A stretch of 64,000 nucleotides of DNA from the NCBI GenBank assembly GCA_038277395.1, contig CM076196.1, positions 82,215,786 to 82,279,785 on the forward strand, given 5' to 3'. A program made the translations under genes and the position numbers. The DNA comes from Dryocosmus kuriphilus. Taxonomy: Eukaryota; Arthropoda; Insecta; Hymenoptera; Cynipidae. The notes below the pieces were generated by a model that saw only the letters and a program-made list of their open reading frames with translations, made no database searches and had not been told where the DNA came from. Below are positions 45,102 through 56,466 of this stretch, piece after piece; within the stretch, counting starts at the first letter, position 1; the number at the start of each line of letters is the position of its first letter.

Positions 45102-45257
45102 ATATCACTCACTACGAACGCCATACATTGTAAAATCTACTCTGTAATATTTCTCATGTATTAAACCCATGTATACTCTCTTTTAGTCAGCATAATAATC
45201 TTGTAAGGATTAAATTGCTTAAATAAAAATAAAAAAAATAAAAAAAGGGGCAAATAA

Positions 45258-45432
45258 AGAACGAATTATTTATTACTTCTCAAAACTTAAAAAAAAAACT
45301 TAATTAGAAAATCCGTGGGCTCACGGATAGAGATTGATAGAGAAATATGGATACAAAATGATGTATATTCACGAAAAGGCAGATAGACTCATGGATAGAA
45401 AAATATTGGCTATTTTGGCCGTAAATGATATA
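45258..45432. other. GATAGA-rich low-complexity remainder
   Basis: Continues the CTATCC/GGATAG-type sequence interrupted by the retrotransposon. Confidence 0.5.
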
Positions 45433-46470
45433 AGGTAAACGTACCAGTTTGTGGACATGTAAGATATGCAGGAATGATAGATCGGAAATAAAATAAATTC
45501 AATGCGTGTTTGAGATGTAAAATGAATTTTCATGCGATACGTTTTCATTGAAGTTGTGAAAGATACTTTTATTTGTTTCTTTGAAGGCTTTTATTATTTA
45601 ATATAAATTTTTTTCTCAACCAGTGTCGCTGCACCAGTTTGTGAACACTAGATTTCTTCAGTACCATTTTGTGTACACTCAATTTTATTCCAAATTACTT
45701 TGTCAGCCACGATTCGTATCAACTTGCATGATGTTTTAATGGAAGCAATCACTTCATAATTAATAATTTCATCTTTTTTTAATAAACTAACATCTTATAA
45801 TAAAGTTTAGGAGTATATCAAATTTTTCTGTATTAGATGGTGCTAGATTTTTATGAAAAGCGACAAGTTTTTCGCAACAAAATCCATTAGAACTTTAGAA
45901 ATATTATTAAAGAACTATTAGACTCTGTATTTTTGCAATTATTTATTATTATATTCCAAAAGTGTAAGATGGAAAGTTTGGCTTATAAGTACATAACATT
46001 TTTCTAAGTTTAATGAAAAGTTCTTTAAGGTAGAATATGTAATGCAATTTTGTTTACTGAATAAATATTAATTTACTGAATAAACATAAATACAGAGATA
46101 AAACACGTTAAAATTGATTTTTTCGCATGACTGTCTACAAACAGGTACATGAACGTATTTTCTGTACCAGTTTTTAGACTGCTATATTGAGCAATAAAGG
46201 ATAAGAAATTGAGACTTTTTAGCGACGCTCGTGTAAAATATAAAATCCTTCATTTATTAAAAAATTTTTTTACTAAATTACCTTTTTATTTTAATTTTTT
46301 AAATATTCAAATTTAAAACCGACAACTCATATCAATCTTATTTCTTATTATTCCAGGATAATGTTTATAAAGATTATCGTAAGGCTTTTTATCATTTGAC
46401 ATATTAATCGAGAAAAATACGAACAAGTGTCTAAAAACTGGTGCTTGTTCACAAACTGGTACGTTTACCT
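45433..46470. mobile_element. TA-flanked MITE (1038 bp)
   Basis: Inverted ends AGGTAAACGTACCAGTTTGT at 45433 and 46470, each beside TA (45431-45432, 46471-46472). The end motif ACCAGTTTGTGAACAC recurs internally near 45630-45690 and, in reverse, near 46140-46160, giving subterminal repeats. No transposase frame. TA duplication and TIR style fit Tc1/mariner/pogo-type elements. Confidence 0.85.
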
Positions 46471-46786
46471 TATTCAGGGATACAAAAAGATTAGCAGTTG
46501 TGATCATAAGGGATAGAGTCAGGGATACAAAAAGATAGGCAGTTGTGAACACAAGGATACATGCATAGATAGAAGAAGATAAAGTTTGAAGGATACAAAG
46601 TGTACAGTCTGCAATTATTGAAAATCTCTAACTGTTTCTATTAACAAATTTCTAGCTTTTTAAATTTTTGCACTTCTAGCAGAGCTTACTTAATTTTATA
46701 AGTTTGTGGGAAACACGGTCTCTCAGAGCCAATAAATTTTTCCTTTAAAAATTATCCATCATTTTCCATTATTTTATTATAATGTC

Positions 46787-46820
46787 AAGCTTTCGACTGG
46801 ATATCTCAGTCATCTTCAGG
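46787..46820 (-). ncRNA. Hammerhead-ribozyme-like motif in the Penelope-like left arm
   Basis: On the minus strand: CTGAAGA, one base, GACTG-AGATATC-CAGTC as a 5-bp stem, then GAAA. It is a hammerhead core in which the variable seventh position is A. Penelope-like elements are known to carry hammerhead motifs in their terminal repeats. The extra base before helix II, and unproven helices I and III, keep this tentative. Confidence 0.45.
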
Positions 46821-47232
46821 ATCTAATTACATATATATTAAAGTACCACTTGATCGACGTTATATAATTAAAAAATCAAAATAAATAAATACACATACTT
46901 CTATATTGAGGATGGGCTTCTACATACAAATTTTAGTGAGTAAACACCCCGTACAAACACTAGTCATTACGAGTACAATAACATGTATCGTATGTCGGAC
47001 AATCTCTTTAAAAAAATTAACTTTCCACGTCATTAAATTACAAGAGGTGTTTTTCCTTCGAGGGACAACAGGCTACTAGTAAGATATCAGAATGCCACAA
47101 CCTTAAATGTATTGAAATAGAGAGATATAAGTGTTGGTATTTTATTGTAGTTTAATTTTATTGAAAAGTTTATCATATATAGGGTTCAAAGATTTAGTGT
47201 CTGTTTGTCTATTTATTGTGTTTTTTGTTGTT

Positions 47233-47704
47233 TTAATAAAAAACCATCTCAGCTATATTACGTTTAAAATAATTATTTTCTTTATTTAAAATTTTATATT
47301 CTTCCCATTTAAAGTCGTGGTCATTATTCAATCTGTGTTGGATGACAACCGAGTGATTAGAAATTACATGATTAATATTATTTTTATGTTCTTTAATTCT
47401 CGCTATAATTTTCCTTTTTGTCTCCCAAACGTACGATGCTTCGCAATCCCTACATTCAAGTTTGTACATATACTACACCCTGTGTGTCATCTTTGGAGAG
47501 TACATCCTTTCCTCTCTTTATAACATCCAAATTTCTTTTGTTGTTAACATTGTAGACCGTTCTTATGGTATGCTTTTTATTGATTCTACTTAAATTAGTT
47601 GACAAGTTATATACAAATGGAATACTTATGGTGTTATTTTGGTCAAATTGTTTCTTTACAATATTAATATTAGTACTATTCTGGTAGTTTTTTATCTTCA
47701 TCAA
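47233..47704 (-). pseudogene. Penelope-like GIY-YIG endonuclease region, frameshifted
   Basis: A linker frame (47456-47704) ends near KDDTQGVVY. A second frame (47233-47469) continues YKLECRDCEASYVWETKRK and RIKEHKNNIN. In Penelope-like proteins the C-terminal GIY-YIG nuclease reads approximately GVVYKLxCxDC.ASYVGQTKR, so the pieces belong together and a frameshift near 47465 separates them. The expected Gly-Gln of the YIGQT motif is replaced by Trp-Glu. Non-functional. Confidence 0.8.
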
Positions 47705-47712
47705 TCATCTAT

Positions 47713-48183
47713 TTACATGTTTTTCAATAAATTCATCTGGGTGATTATTTTTTCTTTTACCTTTTCTAAGTTATAATTATGAAATTCTTTGTTAGATAAT
47801 TTTATGACTCGGTCTACTAGTCCAGCAACTACTCCAATTTTTTGAGAAGTGGGATATTTCGAAAGGAAGTCGATGTAGCTTCCCGAAGATGTAGGTTTTG
47901 TATGCCAATTGAAAATGAACTTATTCTCTTTATCTTTATTGATTTCCAATTCTAAAAAATGTATCTTTCCATTATTTTCAAGTTTGTAAGTAAATTGTAA
48001 TCTTTCGTGGAAGGAGTTAAAAATACTCATGATTTTTGCCACTTTCTCTTCAGGTACCGCCGTTAAAATGTCATCTACGTAACGAAAATAAAAGGGACAT
48101 TGCCAACCAATTTTGTTAAGACATTCATTCTCCAGTTCTTGCATTACTAAGTCCGCAATCACTGGAGAAATTGGTGAACCCAT
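47713..48183 (-). pseudogene. Penelope-like reverse transcriptase, C-terminal part
   Basis: About 156 residues: MGSPISPVIADLVMQELE, then FYFRYVDDILTAVP with the catalytic YVDD, IHFLELEI, and HTKPTSSGSYIDF. This combination is diagnostic of Penelope-like RT. The N-terminal half of the RT is missing where the inverted arm begins. A stop separates it from the linker/GIY-YIG part. Confidence 0.9.
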
Positions 48184-48194
48184 TGGTGTTCCAA

Positions 48195-48863
48195 ATACAC
48201 AGATTGAATAATGACCACGACTTTAAATGGGAAGAATATAAAATTTTAAATAAAGAAAATAATTATTTTAAACGTAATATAGCTGAGATGGTTTTTCTCA
48301 AAACAACAAAAAACACAATAAATAGACAAACAGACACTAAATCTTTGAACCCTATATATGATAAACTTTTCAATAAAATCAAACTACAATAAAATACCAA
48401 CACTTATATCTCTCTATTTCAAAACATTTAAGGTTATGGCATTCTGATATCTTACTAGTAGCCTGTTGTTCCTCGAAGGAGAAACACCTCTTGTAATTTA
48501 ATGACGTGGAAAGTTAATTTTTTTAAAGAGATTGTCCGACACACGATACATGTTATTGTACTCGTAATGACTAGTGTTTGTACGGGGTGTTTACTCACTA
48601 AAATTTATATGTAGAAGTCCATCCTCAATATAGAAGTATGTATGTTTATTTATTTTGATTTTTTAATTATATAACGTCGATCAAGTGGTATTTTAATATA
48701 TATGTAATTAGATCCTGAAGATGACTGAGATATCCAGTCGAAGCTTGACATTATAATAAAATAATGGAAAATGATGGATAATTTTTAAAGGGAAAATTTA
48801 TTGGCTCTGAGAGACCGTGTTTCCCACAAACTTATAAAAAACAGCAGAGCGTTTATTTCTTCT
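48195..48863 (+). repeat. Inverted copy of the Penelope-like 3' region
   Basis: Plus-strand copy of the GIY-YIG end and 3' flank seen in minus orientation at 46700-47345, nearly identical (for example AATGACCACGACTTTAAATG and GGAAAATGATGGATAATTTT). A short open frame at 48171-48392 is the duplicated GIY-YIG end, not a gene. Confidence 0.92.
48713..48745 (+). ncRNA. Hammerhead-like motif in the Penelope-like right arm, slightly degenerate
   Basis: Inverted partner of 46787-46820: CTGAAGA, GACTG/CAGTC stem, then GAAG in place of GAAA. Confidence 0.35.
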
Positions 48864-48931
48864 CTTACTTAATTTTATTAGGTTAACGTTATCCTTCGTA
48901 TCGCGAATCAAACTTAGATGGTGGATTACAG

Positions 48932-49081
48932 ATGCTCTATACGGAAGAGGTAAAAGGGTTTCCTACACAGAGGGTCGTTGAGCTGCGATGCGAATTTTTC
49001 GGTTTGGCCGGACATTACGCTCTGAGGCTGAAACCCTCGGAAGCTAATCCCAATGCTCCAATTACCAGTGCCTACATTAAG
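48932..49081 (+). CDS. Host gene exon D
   Basis: 150-nt phase-0 exon (50 codons) between GGTGGATTACAG and AAG|GTGAGT. It encodes TEEVKGFPTQRVVELRCEFF, GLAGHYALRLKPSEANP and ITSAYIK. 'L-R-C-x-F-F-x-x-x-G-x-Y-x-L-R-L' matches exon B, and the junction to the next exon falls at the same place relative to the V-x-W motif. The acceptor has a poor pyrimidine tract, and a Penelope-like insertion ends about 50 bp upstream. Confidence 0.88.
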
Positions 49082-52000
49082 GTGAGTATCCTCGTCTTTT
49101 TCCTTTACGTACGGAATACTCAGCTTGTTCAAAGTTCACTGAGATTACACATTTTGCCTCTTCAGACTCTACTATTCCAATTTTAACAGGAAACAGGAAA
49201 TTAAAACTGATTCAGATTTCACCTATTATCCTTTTAACAATTTTCACTTTCCTTATTTAGTTTTAAACTTATCTAAAATATCAAAAAAGTTCTTCAAAAA
49301 TATTTAAATTTTTAATTTAAAAACACTGCTATAATTATTAAATTGAAAACGATAAAGGTAACTAGTTTATTAAATAATCAAATTTTAATAAATTTAGTAA
49401 TTGCCGTGATATACCAGTTTTGAATGATCCTCCCTTCTTTCAGTAGGTCATACATGTAAGATCCAGACAAACTTTTCTTTGAATGAAGGGATTTTCTGTT
49501 GCTTCTTGCTTACATTTTTTAAATTAAATTTCTGATTGCATTTACTGCAAGAATAATAATCTTCAGAGAACGAATAAAAATTAAATTTTAATCAAATATT
49601 TCTAGTTGCAGTATGAATAAAAAATATTCTTTTAACTTTTACTCAGAAGAATAAATAAATAAAAGTATCTTTTTTCTTGAAAATCTTATGGGTAAAAAAA
49701 TGCTTTCATTCATAGAAGAAATGTTTACATATATATTTTTGTATATAATTTTAACAATTTTCGGAGAAAAGCAATAATGTAAAAGTTTATCTGTTGAATT
49801 TTTTAATAAGAAAAAATTTTATCTCAAAGAGAAAAGAGAAGATTTTTCAAGCATGAAAAGAAAACCAAAAAGGCAAGAAAGAAACAAATCTTTAAAGATT
49901 TATCTTCTGTCTGAGTTAGGTGAATCGACGCCCAGTTTGGAAAGTTTGAGACCTAGTTTTAAGTGCCTTACACGATTCGAAGCTATCAACACTTGGAAAT
50001 CAAATCAACAAAATTCTTTCCAGTAGATAAGTTTATTGAAAGTCTAACAAGTGAATCGGTCTTTTGTTAAAATACAATTGTGATTATCTGCAATTCCCTT
50101 CAAGAGATTCATTGCGTTTCTGAATCAAGATTATATATAGTGGGTTTAAACTTTAATGAAGTTATTATAGAGTTGAGGAACAAATTTCATTTACAGATAT
50201 TAAATCATAGCTGTAATTACAGTTTCTTTTGATAAATGAAGCTTTCAGTGAATTATTTTTTATTATTTTAATAAGCAGCAATAATATCCGTACCACTGGA
50301 TTATTTAATGATAAGGAGAATTAAAATGAAGAGCAGCAAACGAATATTATTTAATCGCATTACTTGGCTCTTTTCGAGAAATATTGATCAATATAATGCT
50401 TCAGGGAGGTGAATAGATTTTTAACATTCAAATTTCAGCTTCGTCAAGGGAACAAAGGCTATTCGAGCAAAGTGAAAGGCAGAGATTTTATTTTTGAATG
50501 TGATTTCAAAATTCAGAGAATAGCCATATATATGTCAGAAAAATAGATTTGAGGTTTTTAAATTTTTATTTCTAATTTCGTAAAAATTGAAAGAATCTAA
50601 ATAGATTTTTTTATAAAAACACATAAATATTATGAAGAGTACAGTATATATCATCAAACCTATTTCAGTGGGATTAAAGTGCCAGAAAAAAGGAATCTTT
50701 CACATTTCTTGCAAATAAAAACAGGGTAGGAAATATAATAAATGAACCGCTTAAGGTAGTCATCAATCAGATGCATATACACAATATGTAGTTGGGAAAC
50801 TGTATAGTATTTTCTGCTAAAAAAAAAAGATGAAATTGAAAGAGAGATAAAAAACTTCAGTAAATTAAATATTTCATTCTTGTTATAATTTAAATAATTT
50901 AAATAAATGCGAATAAAATATTATTATTTTACGTAAAATAACTTAGTATTCAGTTAACTGAACCATTTCTTTATTTACATTTTTTTAAGGAGATAAAAAA
51001 TCGTTTCTAATAATTATGTTATATAAATAAAAATGTCGCATTTAAGAAAAAAAACAAATAATATTACAGATTTTTCTAGAATACTTTGAAAATTTTCATT
51101 CAAATATTCACTTAAAATATAGGTAGTTTATACTCTCAACTTGAGAATTTAATGCGCTTCTCTCAAGCGGATTTACAAAAGAGGATTTTCTCTTTGTCCG
51201 AAAAGTATTATATACTCTTCTCTGTCAGATATATATATTTTTTTTAATTTGCACTTTTTATTGCATCAAAATTCTGATTATACTGATAAGAGTTATGTCA
51301 AAATTTCTTATTCCAGGTTTTAAAAAAGTAAACGAAATTTTATTACAACAGAGGCAAAATGTTTCATGGGATTTTGAGGGAAATTACACATCTTTTTTAG
51401 TATTTCCTGGTGTAACTGTATTTACTTCTTGTATTTTATTAATTAATGTTTTATATTTTAATTTATTGTACTTTTAGTACAATAAATTACAATATAGTAC
51501 AACAATGCAGAAATAGTGAAATAAAAGTGTCCCAATAATAGCAAAAAATTGTACTTTCTAGTGATTTTTTTCCATCCTTTTTATTTTAAATCGTTAAAAG
51601 TTGTAAAATATTACAAAAAAATTCTAATAAAAACTACCATTTTTACTAGACTTCAGACACTTTTATAAAATTGTACAAGTAATTACAAATTTTCACAAAA
51701 TATTATAATTTTCACATTATTGTAGTTTAGTGTAAAAATCTATTTCCATCAGGATTGTATAAAGGAATTTTGTATCCAAGAACAATAATTTAAAAGGATT
51801 TCAGATATTTAAAAAATTATAGGGTATTTTAGTCAATAAATGGAGATAGTGATTGCAAGAAATTTCTGGTTAAAATGAATGAAATCAAACAACACCTTAC
51901 ATTTCTCGCGTAGCATTGATTGATATTCATAAAAATTATTTCATTAACCCAGAACGTTAAAGTAAAAAAATATAAAAGAAGTTCCCTAATGAACTAAAAT

Positions 52001-52176
52001 GATAATAATCTAAGAATGTTTTTATATTTCTAGGGATGCACTGATGGATGTTATTAAATATTAGGGATAAAAAAATGTTCATTAGTCCAGAGCTACAAAG
52101 CTAAAAAAATTGTATGCGACGTCAATATATTGAAAAAAAACGTACGTAATTAAATCCAAGACCCTTTTATTTTCAG
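49082..52176. other. Host intron D-E, no feature
   Basis: About 3.1 kb of AT-rich sequence. No inverted-repeat element, RNA gene or coding exon is supported. The open frame at 51295-51477 has no splice fit. Confidence 0.5.
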
Positions 52177-52528
52177 GTGGAATGGTCTGAACAATTTGTC
52201 TTCAACGTTCACGCAAGATCTATTTATCCTTGCGATTCAGGATCTGGAGGAGTCTCCGTTCTCTTCGAATATCCGTCTTGTAGACTTCCTGGTGATCGTG
52301 TGCGAGTTTACGGACGCCTGAGGGCTGACGTCGCATCGCTTGCACCACCTTCATCCCTTCATTACATCGCAGAATTGAAAGCGCCTCCAGGAAGGCATAC
52401 ACTGACCTTCGACTGTGACATCTTCACTGAAAGATTCGTTGAGTACTGTTTCGTTTATGTTAGCGAAGCTATTACTGGTGCCATGGCGGAAGTTAGGGTC
52501 GACTGCATTCCCACCTTTCCACTCGAAG
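52177..52528 (+). CDS. Host gene exon E
   Basis: 352-nt exon between CTTTTATTTTCAG and GAAG|GTATGC, entering in phase 0 and leaving 1 nt. It encodes VEWSEQFVFNVHARSIYPC, GGVSVLFEYPSCRLPGDRVR, YIAELKAPPGRHTLTFDC, YCFVYVSEAITGAMAEVRVD and CIPTFPLE. Five Cys, alternating beta-type patterns and no hydrophobic span suggest an extracellular beta-sandwich region. This is the best-supported exon: GC-richer than its surroundings, long, clean borders. The next exon must start with 2 nt; candidates are weak. Family not identified. Confidence 0.92.
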
Positions 52529-52739
52529 GTATGCCCAAAACATTTTGTTCATTACCAAATTTAATGTTGATTTTTAACATGTTTTCTCTTCCTTTTCTTT
52601 ATTTAAACAAAAAGCAATTCTGACAAGAGGAGAACCACCCTCATGGATAAGACTCAAAAAAATGAACGTATATCGAAATCCATTAAATATGTATTTTTTG
52701 TACCTGCCATTGGGCAATGTTTTATGAGATACTAACAAT

Positions 52740-54420
52740 AAGTACATTTTATAAATAATTGCTAATTTCGACAATTTTATTTGTGTTAACATTATTCTTT
52801 CACGTGAAATTATTGCTAGACACATGCTGATTAGCTTTTAGTCAAAATGAACTAACACTGAACAATATCTGTAATTTTTATGAAAAATTATTATAAAAAT
52901 GTTAATAAAATCCTCGTTTATGATTTTTTGAGTTAACGGAACCATAATTTAACAAAATTTATTGTTGTTGTGAACATTTATTATAAACAAACATTTGCGC
53001 CGTTTTTCAATATAAAAGCACTGTTTTTTTACGCAAAAGTATTATTAGACACGCTATGCGTTATATTTAGTTACATTGAACCAATATTTAATAATATTTC
53101 GAATTTTTATAAACATTCAATATAAACAAATGTACTTACAATTCAGACCTTTTCCAACCTTAAAGTACCGTTTCTTCACGAAAAAGTATTACTAGATACG
53201 TTCTGTATCACATTGAGTTACATTCAACCAATATTCATTAATATTTCGAATTTTTATAAACATTCAATATAAGCAAATGTACTTAAAATTCAGCCCTTTT
53301 CCAACCTTAAAGTACCGTTTCTTCACGAAAAAGTATTACTAGATACGTTCTGTATCACATTGAGTTACATTCAACCAATATTCATTAATATTTCGAATTT
53401 TTATAAACATTCAATATAAGCAAATTTACTTAAAATTCAGCCCTTTTCCAACCTTAAAGTACCGTTTCTTTACGAAAAAGTATTACTAGATACGTTCTGT
53501 ATCACATTGAGTTACATTGAACCAATATTAAGCAATTTCTATTTCTATAAACATTTATGATAAAGTGCGTAATTTTGGAATTTGTCAACCTAAACGCATT
53601 AAACGAGTATATTTAACAATGATTTTAATTTTTATAAACGTTTATTATAAACAAATATTAGTTAAACAGATGTTTTAAACATTGTTTATGTTCTTGATAA
53701 TAAATAATATTTATATTTTACAGAGACATTTTTTTTAAAATTTCCTAATGTCAGGCAAAGCTGGAAAATATTGCAACTTTTCCATAATTACTTTTATCTG
53801 ATTAATTATGAATTTTTTATAATAAATGTTTATAAAGATTAAATAAATTGTTAAATACTTTTTCATAGTAACGCCTGCATGTAATACAAAATTCGTGTCT
53901 AGTAATATTTTCTCGTGGAAAAACAATGCTTGTGTTAGGTTGGAAAAAGACTAAATAATAAATTGTACATTTTGTTTGCAATAGATGTTTTTAAAAATTC
54001 AAAATATGATTAAATATTAGTTCAATGTAACTAAATATAACGCGCAACGTGTCTAGTAATACTTTTCCGTGAAGAAACAGTCTTTTTATATTGAAAAACG
54101 GTCAAAATGTGCATTTGTTTATAATAAATTGTGATAAAAATAATAAATGTTTTTAAATGCTGGTTTCGTTTTACTATGAATCACGCACGAGGAGTTTATT
54201 AATACTTGTTTGCAAAAATAAATGTATTTTTATGAAGAAAAATGACTAAATTATGAGTTTGTTTAAAACAATTGTTTATAAAATTAACAAATCTTGTTCA
54301 CTGATGTTACTTATTTTTAACTGAAATCTATTTAGCATATGACTAACAAGAATTTACGTGAAATAATAATGTTTGCACAAACAAAATCGTCGAAATTTCG
54401 CATTTTTTTAAAAAACATAT
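52740..54420. repeat. Large imperfect palindrome built from ~143-bp tandem units
   Basis: On the left (52760-53560) units of about 143 bp run forward (TACTAGATACGTTCTGTATC, TTTCGAATTTTTATAAACAT and CAATATAAGCAAATGTACTT recur near 53120, 53260, 53400). On the right (53730-54400) related units run in reverse (GTGTCTAGTAATA, TTTTCCGTGAAGAAACAG). The outermost blocks also pair (TTCACGTGAAATTATTGCTA / GAATTTACGTGAAATAATAA). No gene. Likely a non-autonomous transposon with array-type arms. Confidence 0.75.
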
Positions 54421-54444
54421 TTATTGCTAATATCCTGTATTTTC

Positions 54445-54673
54445 TAAACTTGAATTAGTGGAATTTCACTAATTCACAGTGACTTTATTTTCACGATTTT
54501 AATCAGTAAAAATCAACTGGAAATCAATGGAAAATCATTTAAATATTCTGTCGTTTCAGTGACGGGTACTGGAATTTCAGTGACTCTTCATTGATTCGAA
54601 TTGTGAGAATAGAATCAATTATAGTCGGTGAAATTTGACTGGGAATCAGTGAAATTTCACTTATTCAAGTTTA
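54445..54673. mobile_element. Short MITE (229 bp)
   Basis: Inverted ends TAAACTTGAAT(T/A)AGTG continuing to AATTTCACT on both sides, about 26 bp with few mismatches. Internal GTGAAATTTCACT-like repeats. No target duplication determined. Confidence 0.75.
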
Positions 54674-54709
54674 AAGGTTAATAAGTTGCCAAATGCTAGC
54701 TAAAAAAAA

Positions 54710-55500
54710 TCTGCCCTCTTCGCGGGCACATTCTCATCGTGCGCTGTGCGCTCGGTATTTATACATCCCCCTACATTTGTGGGTATAGACCTTTTAAAAT
54801 TAGTTAAAGTTCAAACTATTAACCAATATAATTTGGTAATTTTAAATTTTTTATTAAATCTCTTTCGGCTTTAAAATAGACATTCTCAACACGTGTCTCG
54901 TACTTCGCACTCGAATGAAGTTTGTTCAAAACGTGAAATTTGTTTGCAGTCTGGTTAAAATTAAAATTGTTTACTTTTAGTAATATTTTTCGCGATTAAA
55001 ACAAAAACTATGTGCGTCATCAAAAAATAGTATCAAGAAAATTTTTAGATCTTTTTTAAGACGGACAACTTTTTTTCTTAAGATTCTATTCGTATGACGT
55101 ATAGTTTGTCGGAAAAACTGAATTATTGATTTTTATTAATAACTTTGTTCACGATTAACATAAAAACTATGCGTCTTATCAAAAAATGTTACAAAGCAAA
55201 TTTGTAGATCCTGTTGAGATAAGTAACTTTGTTTCTGAACATTTTTTTTTTGCATGTTGCATAGTTCTGATAAAAAGTAGATTTTTTTGGATTAATATTT
55301 GTCACGATTAACTCAAAAACTATACGTCTTATAAAAAAATGGTATAGAAAAAATTTGTTTATTTTTTTGAGATGGAAAATTTTGCTTCTTAACATTTTTT
55401 TCGTATCTCGCATGGTTTGGCCGAAAAATTGAATGTTTAATTTTTTGAAAAGCATTTTCGATGGCTAAAACCAGAACCACTGTTAAAAAAAACGGAATAA
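54710..55500 (+). repeat. Dispersed repeat family A, copy 5 (part 1)
   Basis: Begins AAAAAAATCTGCCCTCTTCGC, has the head with CGCTCGGTATTTATACATCC, then modules with AAACAAAAACTATG and AAAACTATACGTCTTAT. It is interrupted at about 55500 by another element and resumes at 56467. Confidence 0.8.
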
Positions 55501-56466
55501 AGTTCCGAAAAGTAATTTACCTGCGCTTAATTTGAAACTTCGTATACCCATGTATTTGGACACGCTGATTACAAATATGATAGTGAAAATTGGCTGGAAT
55601 ATGATTTGCAAGGTCAAAATTAAAAAAATCTGAGTTTTGACAAGTTTTTTCAATTTATTTTGAAAAGTGTTGGTCTAAAAGTAAAATATTTCCTACAAAA
55701 TCAGAAGTTTTATCAGAAGTTCATCATCTGATAAATATATTGTCTGCAAAATGTCGAATCATAAAATAATATTTGTATTTCCTACAAAAGTTGTAGCTCA
55801 TGAAAAGATCCATCTTTTATACTGTACACAGTTTTACTCTAAAACCATTATTTTTCGCGAAAAATAGAGCAAGGGAGTATAGAGCAAGACTCACAGGAGA
55901 GTCTTGCTGCCCCCCACAAAACGAGGGTAAATGTTAGGGGTGTGACTTCATGTATTTCTTTGACCAGTCACAGTGGAGCTTTGCTGCCCGCTACAAAACA
56001 CGGGAAAGGGCTAGGAATGTGACTTAATGTATTTCTGTAACCAGTCACAGGAATCTTGCCCCCCATAAAACAAGGGAAAGGAGGAGGGGTGTGACTTCGT
56101 ACCATTTCCCGTGGTTTAGTGTGTAAGTATGCAATACCGAAACTAATGGAGTTTTGGCAAAATGTACTTGTTGGAGCATTATCCCATTTTTCTCGAAAAA
56201 TAATGGTTTAAGCCAAAAACTGTGTAGAACATAAAAAATGGATTTTTTCATGAGCTACAATTTTTGTAGTAAACATTTTACTCTTGGACCAATACTCTTA
56301 AAAATAAATTGATAAAAAAAAAACTTTTTGAAAGTCAGTTTTTTTAAGCTTTGAACTTGAAAATCAAATTTGCGCCAATTTTCACTATCATATTCATAAT
56401 CAGGGAGACAAAATACATGGGCATACGAAGTTTCAAAATAATCGGAGGTAAGTACTATTCGGAACT
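55501..56466. mobile_element. Inverted-repeat element inserted in family A copy 5
   Basis: Arms beginning AGTTCCGAA(A/T)AGTA are inverted at 55501 and 56466 and pair for roughly 350 bp (GAAACTTCGTATACCCATGT / ACATGGGCATACGAAGTTTC-type blocks). The centre (55885-56095) has three units of about 75-85 bp with CTTGCTGCCCCCCACAAAAC and GGGGTGTGACTTCATGTATT. No gene. Confidence 0.75.

Larger units (their letters stand above)
39858..45244 (+). mobile_element. Full-length I-like non-LTR retrotransposon (5.39 kb)
   Basis: Bounded by the 13-bp duplication AAGGGGCAAATAA (39845-39857 and 45245-45257). It has a 5' UTR of about 195 bp, ORF1 with a zinc knuckle, an overlapping ORF2 with AP-endonuclease, reverse transcriptase and RNase H, a short 3' UTR and an A-rich AATAA-type tail (45220-45246). 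The RNase H domain excludes the jockey clade and fits the I/LOA/R1 side of the tree; tree placement was not possible. ORF2 is unbroken, so the copy looks young. It lies in intron C-D in the sense orientation. Confidence 0.93.
46700..48863 (-). mobile_element. Penelope-like element, 5'-truncated, with inverted-repeat arms
   Basis: Flanked by the 15-bp duplication CTTACTTAATTTTAT (46685-46699 and 48864-48878). The minus strand holds RT and GIY-YIG fragments. The sequence downstream of them (46700 to about 47345) is repeated in inverted orientation at about 48195-48863, so the copy has hairpin-like arms of about 650 bp, a known insertion form of Penelope-like elements. It sits in intron C-D and its duplication ends 53 bp before exon D. 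Confidence 0.9.

Noticed and set aside
48171..48392. Plus-strand open frame of 73 codons
   Set aside because: It is the inverted duplicate of the Penelope-like GIY-YIG end, not a separate gene.
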